Shown here in pieces: positions 45,237 through 55,617 of a DNA stretch of 64,000 nucleotides (position 1 is its first letter; each line of letters opens with the position of its first letter). The notes under the pieces are model-generated. The model saw only the letters and a list, made by a program, of their open reading frames with translations. It had not been told where the DNA came from and ran no database searches. The DNA is from Argyresthia goedartella (Eukaryota; Arthropoda; Insecta; Lepidoptera; Argyresthiidae). The stretch is from contig OX463836.1 in assembly GCA_949825045.1 (NCBI GenBank), forward strand, positions 9,937,829-10,001,828. Direction: 5' to 3'. The position numbers were made by a program, and so were the translations under genes.

Positions 45237-46400
45237 TGGTCTGCTTGTCAACCAGGGCAAATCACAGGCCATGATTTTGGGTACACGCGTCTCTCATAAC
45301 TAATTACAGAAAATGCCCGTCGACGCTATTTTGTATGATTTATTTATTTATTTATTTATTTTCTTTTTTATTTTCTTTATTTGGGACATGATGGTAACAT
45401 AATTACATACAGCGAGAGGGCCAAGAAGCTTAGAGTTGTATTTGACAAATTGTTGTCCTGGTCGCCCCATTTTTGTGAGGTCAGCAGGCGTGTCTTTGCG
45501 TCATTTTACTCCCTACGGAGATTGCAGTACTTCCTGCCGCGGCAGACTAAAATCACCCTTGTTCAGTCCCTTCTACTACCTTTAATAGACTACGCGAATG
45601 CTTGTTGGGTCAGTGCGAACTGTTATAACCCTATTTTCTATGTAATAAAAGCTAAACTAGCAGATCACCATGTTACGTATTTTTCCGTGGTATTCTATTG
45701 TAGAGTCAGCCATTTGGTAGCCTGCCATTCACTTGAATAATATTTTTCATTTAGATTTGTTCATTCGCGAAGAGCGGTCGCCTCCGCTTTTCAGAAGTCA
45801 TAGTTTGTGTGTAATCTCTCAAAAGAAGAATGTCTAGTTAGGTGAACTTTGTAGTTTAAAAAAAAAACAGATACCAGAGGCCTCCTAACAAACTGGTGTC
45901 AGAAGTGGGAAGAACAACTGAAAAAACTCGAATGACTTCAAAACCTCGGAGTTCGGTTTTTATTCGGGCTGCGCAAGAATGACCATGTCTCAAAGTATTG
46001 CAAGGAGTTGGGATGATGTGATATATACATTCTCTCCTATCTGTTTAATATTTTGCAAAATCCCCGCTACTCCACATATGTTCGAGAACGTTTCGAGTTT
46101 CTTTTCTCCAAGGATAGCAACTGGAGATCCCACACGATGTCTCTCCTTTCAACTCTTCGGCATAACACTGCCGCTTACAAACACTCGTTTAGGTAAAAGG
46201 CAATCCGACTGTGGAACGCACTTCCCGGCGCTATTAGAGATAATCCTTCAGTTTTCACTTTTAAGAAAACATTGAAAGATCATTTTCTTTCTCTTGTATG
46301 TATTATATAAGTATTTGTTATATATAGATAGGTAGGTATATATTATATTTTCGTGCTATTTTATTGTATTATATTGTATATTGCGCACTAGGACTCTCCT
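45237..46400 (+). pseudogene. Degenerate LINE, relative of 36270-37890, split by an LTR
   Basis: Starts at the equivalent of the [14 protein letters not shown] region (45237). It continues in an open stretch AKKLRVVFDKLLSWSPHFCE and REASFYS-like RVFASFYSLRRLQYFLPR, then [15 protein letters not shown]. After an insertion at about 45621-45910 it resumes with LKKLE-like sequence and degraded C-terminal coding up to KDHFLSLV near 46295. The 3' untranslated part is cut at about 46440 by the BEL element. Catalytic motifs are missing. Confidence 0.7.
45621..45910 (+). mobile_element. Candidate solo LTR with primer-binding site
   Basis: 45621-45890 begins TGTTATAACC and ends CCTAACA, so it has TG...CA ends over 270 bp. 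It is followed 3 nt later by TGGTGTCAGAAGTGGGA (45894-45910), which looks like a retroviral-type primer-binding site. It breaks the LINE between sequences that are continuous in the 36-kb copy. No internal region or second LTR remains, and I cannot identify a clean target duplication. Confidence 0.5.
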
Positions 46401-46441
46401 GTTGCACATCTTTTCCTGCCCTGCCTAGATATACTACCCCG

Positions 46442-46462
46442 AGGTGCCGAGAAGCCTGAACA
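46442..46462 (+). mobile_element. Remnant of the 5' LTR of the outer BEL/Pao element
   Basis: The 21 bp aggtgccgagaagcctgaaca (given here as aggtgccgagaagcctgaac plus a) equals the very end of the LTRs at 55617 and 56347. The rest of the roughly 545-bp LTR is gone and LINE sequence abuts directly. Confidence 0.8.
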
Positions 46463-46465
46463 TTT

Positions 46466-46482
46466 TGGTAGCTAGAGCGTGG
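46466..46482 (+). other. Candidate primer-binding site of the outer BEL element
   Basis: TGGTAGCTAGAGCGTGG starts 3 nt after the LTR CA end, the correct place and first three bases for a tRNA 3'-end complement. I could not name the tRNA. Confidence 0.55.
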
Positions 46483-46981
46483 CTTCCTGAGATTTGCAGC
46501 CGTCAAGGGCTCCAGGAAGGCACGATTTGGGACTATCAATCTGTAGGTATAGGCGGTTAAGTAACTTGGTTGTTCCTGTATCCACATAGATTGGTAGTAT
46601 TGTAAGCTATAGGTCTATTGCTGGTAGTAGATAGACAGATATTGAATTGAATTACCAGTTAGTCAATCTATTAGTGGTCTAGTAATGCTATTGAATGATT
46701 GTTTTGGTTAACATAGGTCTATTGATAGCAGGCTATTACATAGTTTTCAGTTTATAGCAATTTATAACTTGAACTAATATTGACTATCTGTGTGTGTTAT
46801 AATGATAAAGGGAAACTAAATTGTATTTACAGAATTTATATAGATATAAAACTCGGTTCCTATTGTTTAAGGAAAACGACATTGTTTAAGTTGTGGTTTA
46901 GGGTTCCCTCGTTTGGGTTGTAGACTAGAGGGTCCAATAAAATTGAGTTACTGCAAATTTTGAGTAAGTATCGTTCCGATC

Positions 46982-48787
46982 ATGTCGTTATCTGAAATCC
47001 AGAAGGGTGTTTCTAAGGAGCTCAGATGGTTTTCCTCCGCACACGATCTGATAGACCGTTTAGATAGGCATGATGTGGTATTGGAGCGGTCTATGGACGT
47101 TAAGGAACGTTACAATAGGGTGCTCGAATTGTCCGCGCAGGCGGAATCAGTTGATGGCTGCGCACCTGACAGGCTGTCACGGTTGATAGGGGATGTCGAC
47201 CAATGTATGGAGATGGCAGCTGCTATCACGCAGAAGGCTGCGGACATACGTAGACAGCGCGAGTCCAGCCATGGTGGTGAAATTGAAGCACCTCTGCCGC
47301 TTCAGGGTTCGGGGTCCAGGTTACCTGCCATAACTATGCCTACTTTTGACGGAGTGTCCGGTGAATGGATGAGCTTCATCAATCTGTTCGACAGTTTGGT
47401 GCACATGCGATCGGACATTACCAAGTCTGTCAAGATGGCTCAGCTGGTGGCAGCATTGAGGGGTGAGCCTAGGGAGCTGGTCGCTCATTTGACAGTTACG
47501 GAGGGTAACTATGAAACGGCCAGACAATTGTTGGTCAGACGTTACCATAACAAACGGAGGTTGGCCGATGCCCAACTGAACCGTTTGTTTAGTATCCCGG
47601 TTGTGAACAAGGTCGGGGCCATACAGACGGAGGTTTTGAACCCATTGTTGTCCGTCACCAAGGCTCTAGAGAATCTTGGACTTCCGGTTGGTGAATGGTC
47701 GTACCTACTGTTGTACATTGTACTTTCCCGCCTACCCGCTGACGTGCAGACTCGTTTCGAACAGTCTCACGGGAGGTCGGCCGAGGACCTGCCCGCCTTC
47801 TCCGACTTGGTCGGATTCTTGGAAGAGGAGGCTCGACGGGCAGAGAAATTGGGGTTGACGGTCACCCATCCTTCGGAGCCACAGAGAGCTGCCGGGAGCG
47901 CTGTGAGTAGGGGCCCTCCGACGAGGAAGGACCGCACCAACCGGCAGTCGTATGGGACTGTGAGTGAATTGACCCCACATGGTGAGACCTGCCCATGTTG
48001 TAGGCAGATTGGCCATGCTGTGGCCAATTGCAATAAATTCGGGGAACTTAGGGTTCAGGGACGGCGCCGGATGGCCAAGCAGCGGAGCTGGTGTTTCCTG
48101 TGCCTCGGGCCACACATGGCTAGGGACTGCACGCGCACAAAAATGTGCCGATATTGTGGTGGGGCCCACAACAATCTGTTGTGCATGAACCGGTCCGGCC
48201 AACAGCCTCCACAGGGCCGTATCCAGGGTGACACGGCATGGGGCCCTGAGAATTCGTTTGCGACTCGGAGCGCAACTCAGGGGCCAACGTCCCCACGTCC
48301 ACAGGGCCGTACCCAGGGTGACACGGCAAGGGGCCCTGAGAATTCGTTTGCGACTCGGAGCGCAACTCAGGGGCCAACGTCCCCACGTGCACAGGGCAGT
48401 ACCAGGGTGCAGGGCCGCACTCAGGACCATTACATGGGAGGCCCTGAGTATTCGGTTGCGACTCAGCATCCGACCCAGCGGGACATTGGGTGTGTTGAGC
48501 AGGCCGTAACGGGCGGGTGGCATGGGACACCTTCGAGCTATGCGGGTGCGGTTCGGACGCCGCCTCAGTTGTCGCCCCGCTCGTCGCCTCGTCCTCGTCG
48601 GTCACATGTGATGTCCCCCCCGCTCATGGAGCGGCCACGGTTGAATTCACGCCCACCCCCCTTTACGGGGAATCGTAGGTTGGGAATGGAACCGTCGCGT
48701 GGGCCATTTGTACAATGGGACCCTCTTGCGTATAGCTGCATACCTGATCGGTTACAGGCACAGTGGGGCCTCGGGGGTCCTCGCTAG
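46982..48787 (+). CDS. BEL/Pao retrotransposon Gag (outer element)
   Basis: 601 residues. An N-terminal helical region comes first, then an ITMPTFDGVSGEWMSFINLF segment and about 150 following residues that form the DUF1759-type capsid domain of BEL/Pao Gag. Then come three zinc-binding boxes near residues 340-405: CPCCRQIGHAVANC (CX2CX4HX4C), CFLCLGPHMARDC and CRYCGGAHNNLLC (both CX2CX3HX4C). A proline/glutamine-rich tail has a 30-residue tandem duplication at 48209-48388. It ends at TAG (48785-48787), and the same frame continues open into the protease. BEL elements normally make one Gag-Pol protein, so this stop is either a C-to-T type mutation or a read-through site. Gag forms the particle and binds RNA. 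Confidence 0.9.
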   Translation: MSLSEIQKGVSKELRWFSSAHDLIDRLDRHDVVLERSMDVKERYNRVLELSAQAESVDGCAPDRLSRLIGDVDQCMEMAAAITQKAADIRRQRESSHGGEIEAPLPLQGSGSRLPAITMPTFDGVSGEWMSFINLFDSLVHMRSDITKSVKMAQLVAALRGEPRELVAHLTVTEGNYETARQLLVRRYHNKRRLADAQLNRLFSIPVVNKVGAIQTEVLNPLLSVTKALENLGLPVGEWSYLLLYIVLSRLPADVQTRFEQSHGRSAEDLPAFSDLVGFLEEEARRAEKLGLTVTHPSEPQRAAGSAVSRGPPTRKDRTNRQSYGTVSELTPHGETCPCCRQIGHAVANCNKFGELRVQGRRRMAKQRSWCFLCLGPHMARDCTRTKMCRYCGGAHNNLLCMNRSGQQPPQGRIQGDTAWGPENSFATRSATQGPTSPRPQGRTQGDTARGPENSFATRSATQGPTSPRAQGSTRVQGRTQDHYMGGPEYSVATQHPTQRDIGCVEQAVTGGWHGTPSSYAGAVRTPPQLSPRSSPRPRRSHVMSPPLMERPRLNSRPPPFTGNRRLGMEPSRGPFVQWDPLAYSCIPDRLQAQWGLGGPR

Positions 48788-49600
48788 GAATTTGCGGCTC
48801 AACCATTGGTTGCCCCCCAACCGGAGACGGTGGTGTTACCGATCGCCTCTGTGCTTGTTTGGGATTTGGCGGGCAACCCAACATACGTTCGCGCCATATT
48901 AGATTCTGGAGCTCAGGGCTGCATTGTATCGAATGATTTAGCAAAATGGTTGGGCCTCAAGGTAAATAGGTATAATAAATCAATACGGGGCGTGGGGAAT
49001 GTTACGGTTACGAATGTAGTTGGTCAATCGGTGATCACGTTCTCTCCACGTTATGACATTTTGACAAAAACATCCGTGCAAGCTTTAGTAATGACGCATG
49101 TCATGGGCAGACACCCCTTGGTGAAGTTGAATCCGGCCGTTCGATTCCTGACATCAGGACTCAAGCTGGCGGATCCCGATTTTGACACTCCAGCCCCGGT
49201 CGACCTGCTACTGGGAGCAGACGTTCTGGGTAGGTTTCTGTTGTCGGATCGGCGAGTTCTTCAGCCGGACGGGTTGATTGCTGTGGATACTAAGTTTGGT
49301 CACGTGATCATGGGTCCGGCATTGCCAATGGTTAGGCCTGCCGAGTCAGATGGCATACTTATTGGCTCAGCGTTGTCAGACGCTATCCAACGTTTCTGGG
49401 AGATAGAGGAACCTCCCACCGCTCGTCGAGTCGACGCAGACGAAGAAGAGTGCGAGTTGTTTTACCAGAATAGTACTGGTCGCCTTCGTTCTGGTCGTTT
49501 TGTAACTCGACTGCCTTTCAGGGCCGATCGACCGCCACTAGGAGAATCTAGGAAGATGGCTGAGACGAGATTGATGTCGATGGAGCGTAGGATGACAAGT
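48788..49600 (+). pseudogene. BEL/Pao protease and linker (outer element)
   Basis: Same frame as Gag. The AILDSGAQGCIVSNDL block near 48893-48940 carries the DSG catalytic triad of a retropepsin-type aspartic protease, followed by LLGADVLGRF. This fits the A17-type peptidase of the Pao group. The frame continues toward the reverse transcriptase but breaks at about 49600, where 361 bp present in the inner copy (52592-52952) are missing. The jump is at a 2-bp AG microhomology and causes a frameshift. Confidence 0.85.
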
Positions 49601-52158
49601 CCACGGCCGAGCCAGTCAAGGTCTATGAGTTAAACACGAACACGTATGGGTTACGGTCTAGCCCATATTTGGCGATGCGTACCCTGCGGGAGTTGGCGTC
49701 GCGTGACCGTGTGAGCTATCCTAGAGCCGCCGCTATCCTGGAGCAAGATTTGTACGTCAATGACGTCTGCACAGGGGCAGCCAGTGTGGAGGAAGCTCTG
49801 GACCGACGTGACGAGCTCATTCAATTGCTGGAACGAGGCGGCTATGAACTACGCAAGTGGATGTCCAACTCCCCTGAGTTGATGGCTGGTCTCCCAGATG
49901 AGTTTCAACAAGACCCGCACGTTTTTGAGAATCCTGACAACCCTAACATGTTGTCAGTGCTTGTAATTCAGTACCGGCCCGTCCATGATGAGTTTACCTA
50001 TCGGGTGGTTTTAGAAACACCGAAGGCCTGGACGAAGCGGTCAGTACTGTCAACGATTGCGAGAACGTTCGACCCGAATGGATGGATTTCTCCAGTCACC
50101 TTTGCTCTCAAATGTTTTATGCAAAGGCTATGGGCGGCTCAGTTGACCTGGGACACCCACCTCTCATGTGATTTGTTGACTGATTGGACGCGAATGTTCA
50201 CCTCGCTATCGGACATAAATAATTTATCGCTGCCGAGGAAATTGATCCCTGCTGGGGATTACAGGGCAAGGGTTTTGTGATGCCTCTGAACGAGGGTTTG
50301 CGGCAGCGGTTTATTTGCGAACCGTCACCTCCACCGGGGAGGTCGACGTGCGTTTGGTTTTGGCAAAAAGCAAGGTAGCGCCTATTCGGACAAGGATGAC
50401 GATTCCAAAACTGGAACTGTCCGGGGCTGCTCTTTTGACCAAACTTTTGAATCACACTCTAACAGTGTTGCGTGGGTCAGTGGTTTTGGAGGATACGGTG
50501 TACGCGTGGACGGACAGCCAGATTGTTTTGTGCTGGCTGAAGGCTTCGGTCCATAACTTAGAGGTTTTTGTTGCGAACCGTGTCTCCCAGATTGTGTCGT
50601 CTGAGGTCCCACTGACCTGGAGACATGTACCAGGAGAATTGAACCCGTCTGATTGTGCATCCAGGGGATGTCGGGCTCCTGAACTCGTTAGACACCATTT
50701 GTGGTGGGGACCACCCTGGCTTGCCAAGAGAGAATCGGACTGGCCCCAAAGTCATGTAGTAGTATCTTCGGATCATGGCCCCAGAGCGGCCGTGCATGTT
50801 ACCCAGAAGGCTGAGGACCCTGACGCCGGGTTTCTGCTGGACCGGTATAGCTCACTTGACAAGTTGATAAACGTGTCCACTTGGATTAGGAGATTCGCTC
50901 GGAATTGTCGTACTCCTCGCGATCAGCGAACGTTGAACCCTATTCTGACTCCGGCAGAGCGAAACGAGTCGCTATTGAATTTGGTCCGGTTGGTACAGTC
51001 CTCGAAGTTTGGGGCAGAATTGGAGATTATACGAAGTGGACGTTCGAAATTGAAGGGAGCCGTCGCGCGTCTCAACCCCTTTGTTGATTCGACCGGGTTA
51101 CTTCGGGTAGGAGGAAGATTGCGAAATGCGAATCTGTCGTATTCGGCTCGTCACCCACTTCTGCTCCCCAGTCTTCTGTTAGTTGAATTGCTGGTGACTG
51201 ATCGTCATATTAAAAACGCGCATGCCGGCTGTAACGCGTTGTTGGCCACGCTCCAGCGGGAGTTTTGGATCTTATCTGCCCGCCGTGTCATACGGAACAT
51301 CGTGTTTCGGTGCATGCCTTGTTATCGACTTAAGGCTGCCACGATGCAACCTCTCATGGGGGACTTGCCCCCTGATCGTGTGAATGAGGTCAGACCGTTT
51401 TCAGGTGTTGGTACGGATTTTGCAGGACCGTTCATGGTGAAGAGTTCACGATTGCGTACCGCTAGGCAATACAAGGCGTACCTATGTGTGTTTGTTTGTT
51501 TATCCACCAAGGCGGTACATCTCGAGCTCGTTGCTGATCTCTCGACAGAGGCATTCATTGCTTGTTTGGATAGGTTTGTTTCTCGAAGGGGACTTCCAAC
51601 TTTGATCCGCTCTGATAACGGCACTAACTACATCGGTGCGGAACGATACTTACGAGAGATAGTCAACTTTTTGAATGTAAATAAAGTGGATATTGGAACA
51701 GCCCTCTCCCGTTGGGGTATACAGTGGACCTTCAGCCCACCAATTTGCCCCCACTGGGGTGGGATTTTTGAGGCCGTAGTTAAGTCAGCTAAAACGCACT
51801 TGGGGCGTATAGTAGGTCAGACCGCGCTGACTTTTGAGGAGCTCGCGACATTGTTTTGTAAGATCGAGGCCGTTCTCAATTCGCGACCGTTGTGTCCGCT
51901 CAGCTCGGATCCAAATGACCTGGAGGCTCTGACCCCAGGCCATTTCTTGATAGGACAGCCACTTAACGCGTTGCCCGAGCACCCCTTCGAGGGAGTGAAA
52001 TTGTATCGGTTGTCAAGGTATCAGATGTTGCAGCAGTTTACTCAGAATTTCTGGAAGCGTTGGTCGCTCGAGTATCTGCATATCTTACAACAGCGCCTTA
52101 AGTGGACTGACAAAACCAGCCCCCCTAGTGTTGGTGACCTCGTTCTGGTTAAGGATGC
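49601..52158 (+). pseudogene. BEL/Pao pol, outer element: RT, RNase H and integrase (broken)
   Basis: Lacks the N-terminal part of the reverse transcriptase. The polymerase box reads YVND (49753-49764) where the inner copy has YVDD, so the second catalytic Asp is lost. An 8-base deletion after 50269 shifts the frame into RNase H. From 50315 the frame is open: the YAWTDSQIVLCWLK RNase H segment, an HHCC zinc-binding integrase N terminus (HIKNAHAGCN ... CMPCYRLK), then the DDE core (GTDFAGPF, RSDNGTNYIGA, GGIFEAVVKSAK). The coding sequence stops being its own at 52158, where the inner element begins, and resumes at 55618. Confidence 0.88.
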
Positions 52159-52449
52159 TGTTCGATTCCAAATCGATATTCGATCGATGGTTTCGGAACG
52201 GCCATTTTGAATTTGACGTTGCTGCCAACCTTGCAGTTTTTTTGACAACTGACAGGCGAAAGCCCTCGCAATGTAAACGCGCTTTGGTTAGGGTATTGAA
52301 ATTAAATCGCAGTCCATCTGGAATGTATTCGGGGTTCCCTCAGGATTGTCTATATAGCTGAGTGTGTTGTGGTTCCCCGAACCAGATAAAGTTCGCATTT
52401 ACGTGGCCGATTGGTTTTTTACCACGTAACATAACCTGTGTTGGAACAC
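52159..52449 (+). mobile_element. Inner BEL element, truncated 5' LTR
   Basis: 291 bp from TGTTCGATTCC onward differ at one position from the start of the 55069-55617 LTR. It sits directly after GATGC (52154-52158), which is repeated just after the inner 3' LTR (55618-55622). It breaks off after ttggaacac. A few bases that repeat ggaacaca join it to pol. Confidence 0.88.
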
Positions 52450-52457
52450 ATGGAACA

Positions 52458-55036
52458 CAGAATAGTACTGGTCGCCTTCGTTCTGGTCGTTTTGTAACTC
52501 GACTGCCTTTCAGGGCCGATCGACCTCCACTAGGAGAATCTAGGAAGATGGCTGAGACGAGATTGATGTCGATGGAGCGTAGGATGACAAGGGACGCCGT
52601 ATTTAAACAAAAATATGTTGATTTCATGAGGGAGTATGAGTCGTTAGGACACATGTCGGTATCGGGTGTGGACTGGAGATTTGAGGATCATTGTTTCCTT
52701 CCACACCATGCCGTCCTACGAACCCCTACCGGCAAGATTCGAGTTGTTTTTGATGGGTCAGCACCTACCTCGAACGGGATGTCCCTGAATCAGTGTCTAC
52801 ATTCGGGACCCAAGTTGAGCCGTGATATTTCGGATATTCTCACGAGCTTTCGGAGGCACCAGATTGTATTTGTCGCAGACATTCGGATGATGTTTAGGCA
52901 AACGGTAATTCATCCGGCTGACAGAAGGTATCAGTTGATACTTTGGCGTGAGTCCACGGCCGAGCCAGTCAAGGTCTATGAGTTGAACACGAACACGTAT
53001 GGGTTACGGTCTAGCCCGTATTTGGCGATGCGTACCCTGCGGGAGTTGGCGTCGCGTGACCGTGTGAGCTATCCTAGAGCCGCCGCTATCCTGGAGCAAG
53101 ATTTGTACGTCGATGACGTCTGCACAGGGGCAGCCAGTGTAGAGGAAGCTCTGGACCGACGTGACGAGCTCATTCAATTGCTGGAACGAGGCGGCTATGA
53201 ACTACGCAAGTGGATGTCCAACTCCCCTGAGTTGATGGCTGGTCTCCCAGATGAGTTTCAACAAGACCCGCACGTTTTGAGAATCCTGACAACCCTAACA
53301 TGTTGTCAGTGCTTGGAATTCAGTACCGGCCCGTCCATGATGAGTTTACCTATCGGGTGGTTTTAGAAACACCGAAGGCCTGGACGAAGCGGTCAGTACT
53401 GTCAACGATTGCGAGAACGTTCGACCCGAATGGATGGATTTCTCCAGTCACCTTTGCTCTAAAATGTTTTATGCAAAGGCTATGGGCGGCTCAGTTGACC
53501 TGGGACACCCACCTCTCAGGTGATTTGTTGACTGATTGGACGCGAATGTTCACCTCGCTATCGGACATAAATAATGTATCGCTGCCGAGGAAATTGGTCC
53601 CTGCTGGGGATTACAGGGCAACCCTTCACGGGTTTTGTGATGCCTCTGAACGAGGGTTTGCGGCAGCGGTTTATTTGCGAATCGTCACCTCCACCGGGGA
53701 GGTCGACGTGCGTTTGGTTTTGGCAAAAAGCAAGGTAGCGCCTATTCGGACAAGGATGACGATTCCAAAACTGGAACTGTCCGGGGCTGCTCTTTTGACC
53801 AAACTTTTGAATCACACTCTAACAGTGTTGCGTGGGTCAGTGGGTTTGGAGGATACGGTGTACGCGTGGACCGACAGCCAGATTGTTTTGTGCTGGCTGA
53901 AGGCTTCGGTCCATAACTTAGAGGCTTTTGTTGCGAACCGTGTCTCCCAGATTGTGTCGTCTGAGGTCCCACTGACCTGGAGACATGTACCAGGAGAATT
54001 GAACCCGTCTGATTGTGCATCCAGGGGATGTCGGGCTCCTGAACTCGTTAGACACCATTTGTGGTGGGGACCACCCTGGCTTGCCAGGAGAGAATCGGAC
54101 TGGCCCCACAGCCATGTAGTAGTATCTTCGGATCATGGCCCCAGAGCGGCCGTGCATGTTACCCAGAAGGCTGAGGACCCTGACGCCGGGTTTCTGCTGG
54201 ACCGGTATAGCTCATGTGTGTTTGCTTGTTTATCCACCAAGGCGGTACACCTCGAGCTCGTTGCTGATCTCTCGACAGAGGCTTTCATTGCTTGTTTGGA
54301 TAGGTTTGTTTCTCGAAGGGGACTTCCAACTTTGATCCGCTCTGATAACGGCACTAACTACGTCGGTGCGGAACGATACTTACGAGAGATAGTCAACTTT
54401 TTGAATGTAAATAAAGTGAATATTGGAACGGCCCTCTCCCGTCGGGGTATACAGTGGACCTTCAGCCCACCGAGTTGCCCCCACTGGGGTGGGATTTTTG
54501 AGGCCGTAGTTAAGTCAGCTAAGACGCACTTGGGGCGTATAGTAGGTCAGACCGCGCTGACTTTTGAGGAGCTCGCGACATTGTTTTGTAAGATCGAGGC
54601 CGTTCTCAATTCGCGACCGTTGTGTCCGCTCAGCTCGGATCCAAATGATCTGGAGGCTCTGACCCCAGGCCATTTCTTGATAGGACAGCCACTTAACGCG
54701 TTGCCCGAGCACCCCTTCGAGGGAGTGAAATTGTATCGGTTGTCAAGGTATCAGATGTTGCAGCAGTTTACTCAGAATTTCTGGAAGCGTTGGTCGCTCG
54801 AGTATCTGCATATCTTACAACAGCGCCTTAAGTGGACTGACAAAACCAGCCCCCCTAGTGTTGGTGACCTCGTTCTGGTTAAGGATGCTAACCTACCGCC
54901 ACTACGTTGGCGCAGGGGGCGCATTGTTATCTTGTTCCCTGGCAAGGACGGGACCCCCCGGTCTGCGGAGGTTCTAGTAGGAGGCTCGGTTCTAAAACGA
55001 GCGGTAGCAACGTTGTCTCGGCTGCCCGTAGATTAG
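52458..55036 (+). pseudogene. Inner BEL element pol: RT, RNase H and partial integrase
   Basis: About 99 percent like the outer copy by eye, but starting within the protease/RT linker. The reverse transcriptase is complete here: RTPTGKIRVVFDGSAP, FVADIRMMFRQ with the first Asp, and DLYVDDVCTG (YVDD at 53106-53117). A one-base loss at about 53279 shifts the frame (52362-53366 then 53300-55036). RNase H follows. Then 630 bp corresponding to 50855-51484 of the outer copy are missing in frame, removing the integrase zinc domain and the first catalytic Asp. The remaining core keeps RSDNGTNYVGA and GGIFEAVVKSAK. Pol ends at TAG (55034-55036). Confidence 0.88.
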
Positions 55037-55037
55037 G

Positions 55038-55068
55038 GGACAGGTGGGTGCCTGTCCGGGCGGGTGAT
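55038..55068 (+). other. G-rich tract before the inner 3' LTR
   Basis: ggggacaggtgggtgcctgt then ccgggcgggtgat lies between the pol stop and the LTR. It occupies the polypurine-tract position, although it is not purely purine. Same sequence at 55772-55802. Confidence 0.45.
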
Positions 55069-55617
55069 TGTTCGATTCCAAATCGATATTCGATCGATGG
55101 TTTCGGAACGGCCATTTTGAATTTGACGTTGCTGCCAACCTTGCAGTTTTTTTGACAACTGACAGACGAAAGCCCTCGCAATGTAAACGCGCTTTGGTTA
55201 GGGTATTGAAATTAAATCGCAGTCCATCTGGAATGTATTCGGGGTTCCCTCAGGATTGTCTATATAGCTGAGTGTGTTGTGGTTCCCCGAACCAGATAAA
55301 GTTCGCATTTACGTGGCCGATTGGTTTTTTACCACGTAACATAACCTGTGTTGGAACACTGTGCTGATCGAGGCTGGCCCGCCAGTCACACAGGAGGTTG
55401 GCTGAAGAACCTGTCTACCAAGAAGAGCCTAGGGTGCACCCGGGCCTTGCAGAGAGACAGGAGGTTGACGGGACCGAAGCACAGACCAGGTTAGATCGAA
55501 CCCAATCATTTTAGCTCGGTGAATCGCCGACGTTCACACTTCTTGGCAACTGATCGCTACGCTACCTCGTAGCTGATGGGCCCCTACGAGGTCATTAGGT
55601 GCCGAGAAGCCTGAACA
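55069..55617 (+). mobile_element. Inner BEL element 3' LTR
   Basis: 549 bp, TGTTCG ... GAACA, with a TATA-like tctatatagc near 55259. Complete. Followed by the target duplication GATGC. Confidence 0.92.

Noticed and set aside
47732..48605. Long minus-strand ORFs (up to 263 codons) opposite BEL gag
   Set aside because: Antisense shadows of a GC-rich coding strand with clear Gag zinc boxes on the plus strand.
49468..52158. Functional retrotransposon or infectious endogenous virus
   Set aside because: Frameshifts, a lost catalytic residue and large deletions; no envelope-like ORF is seen. BEL elements are normally env-less.
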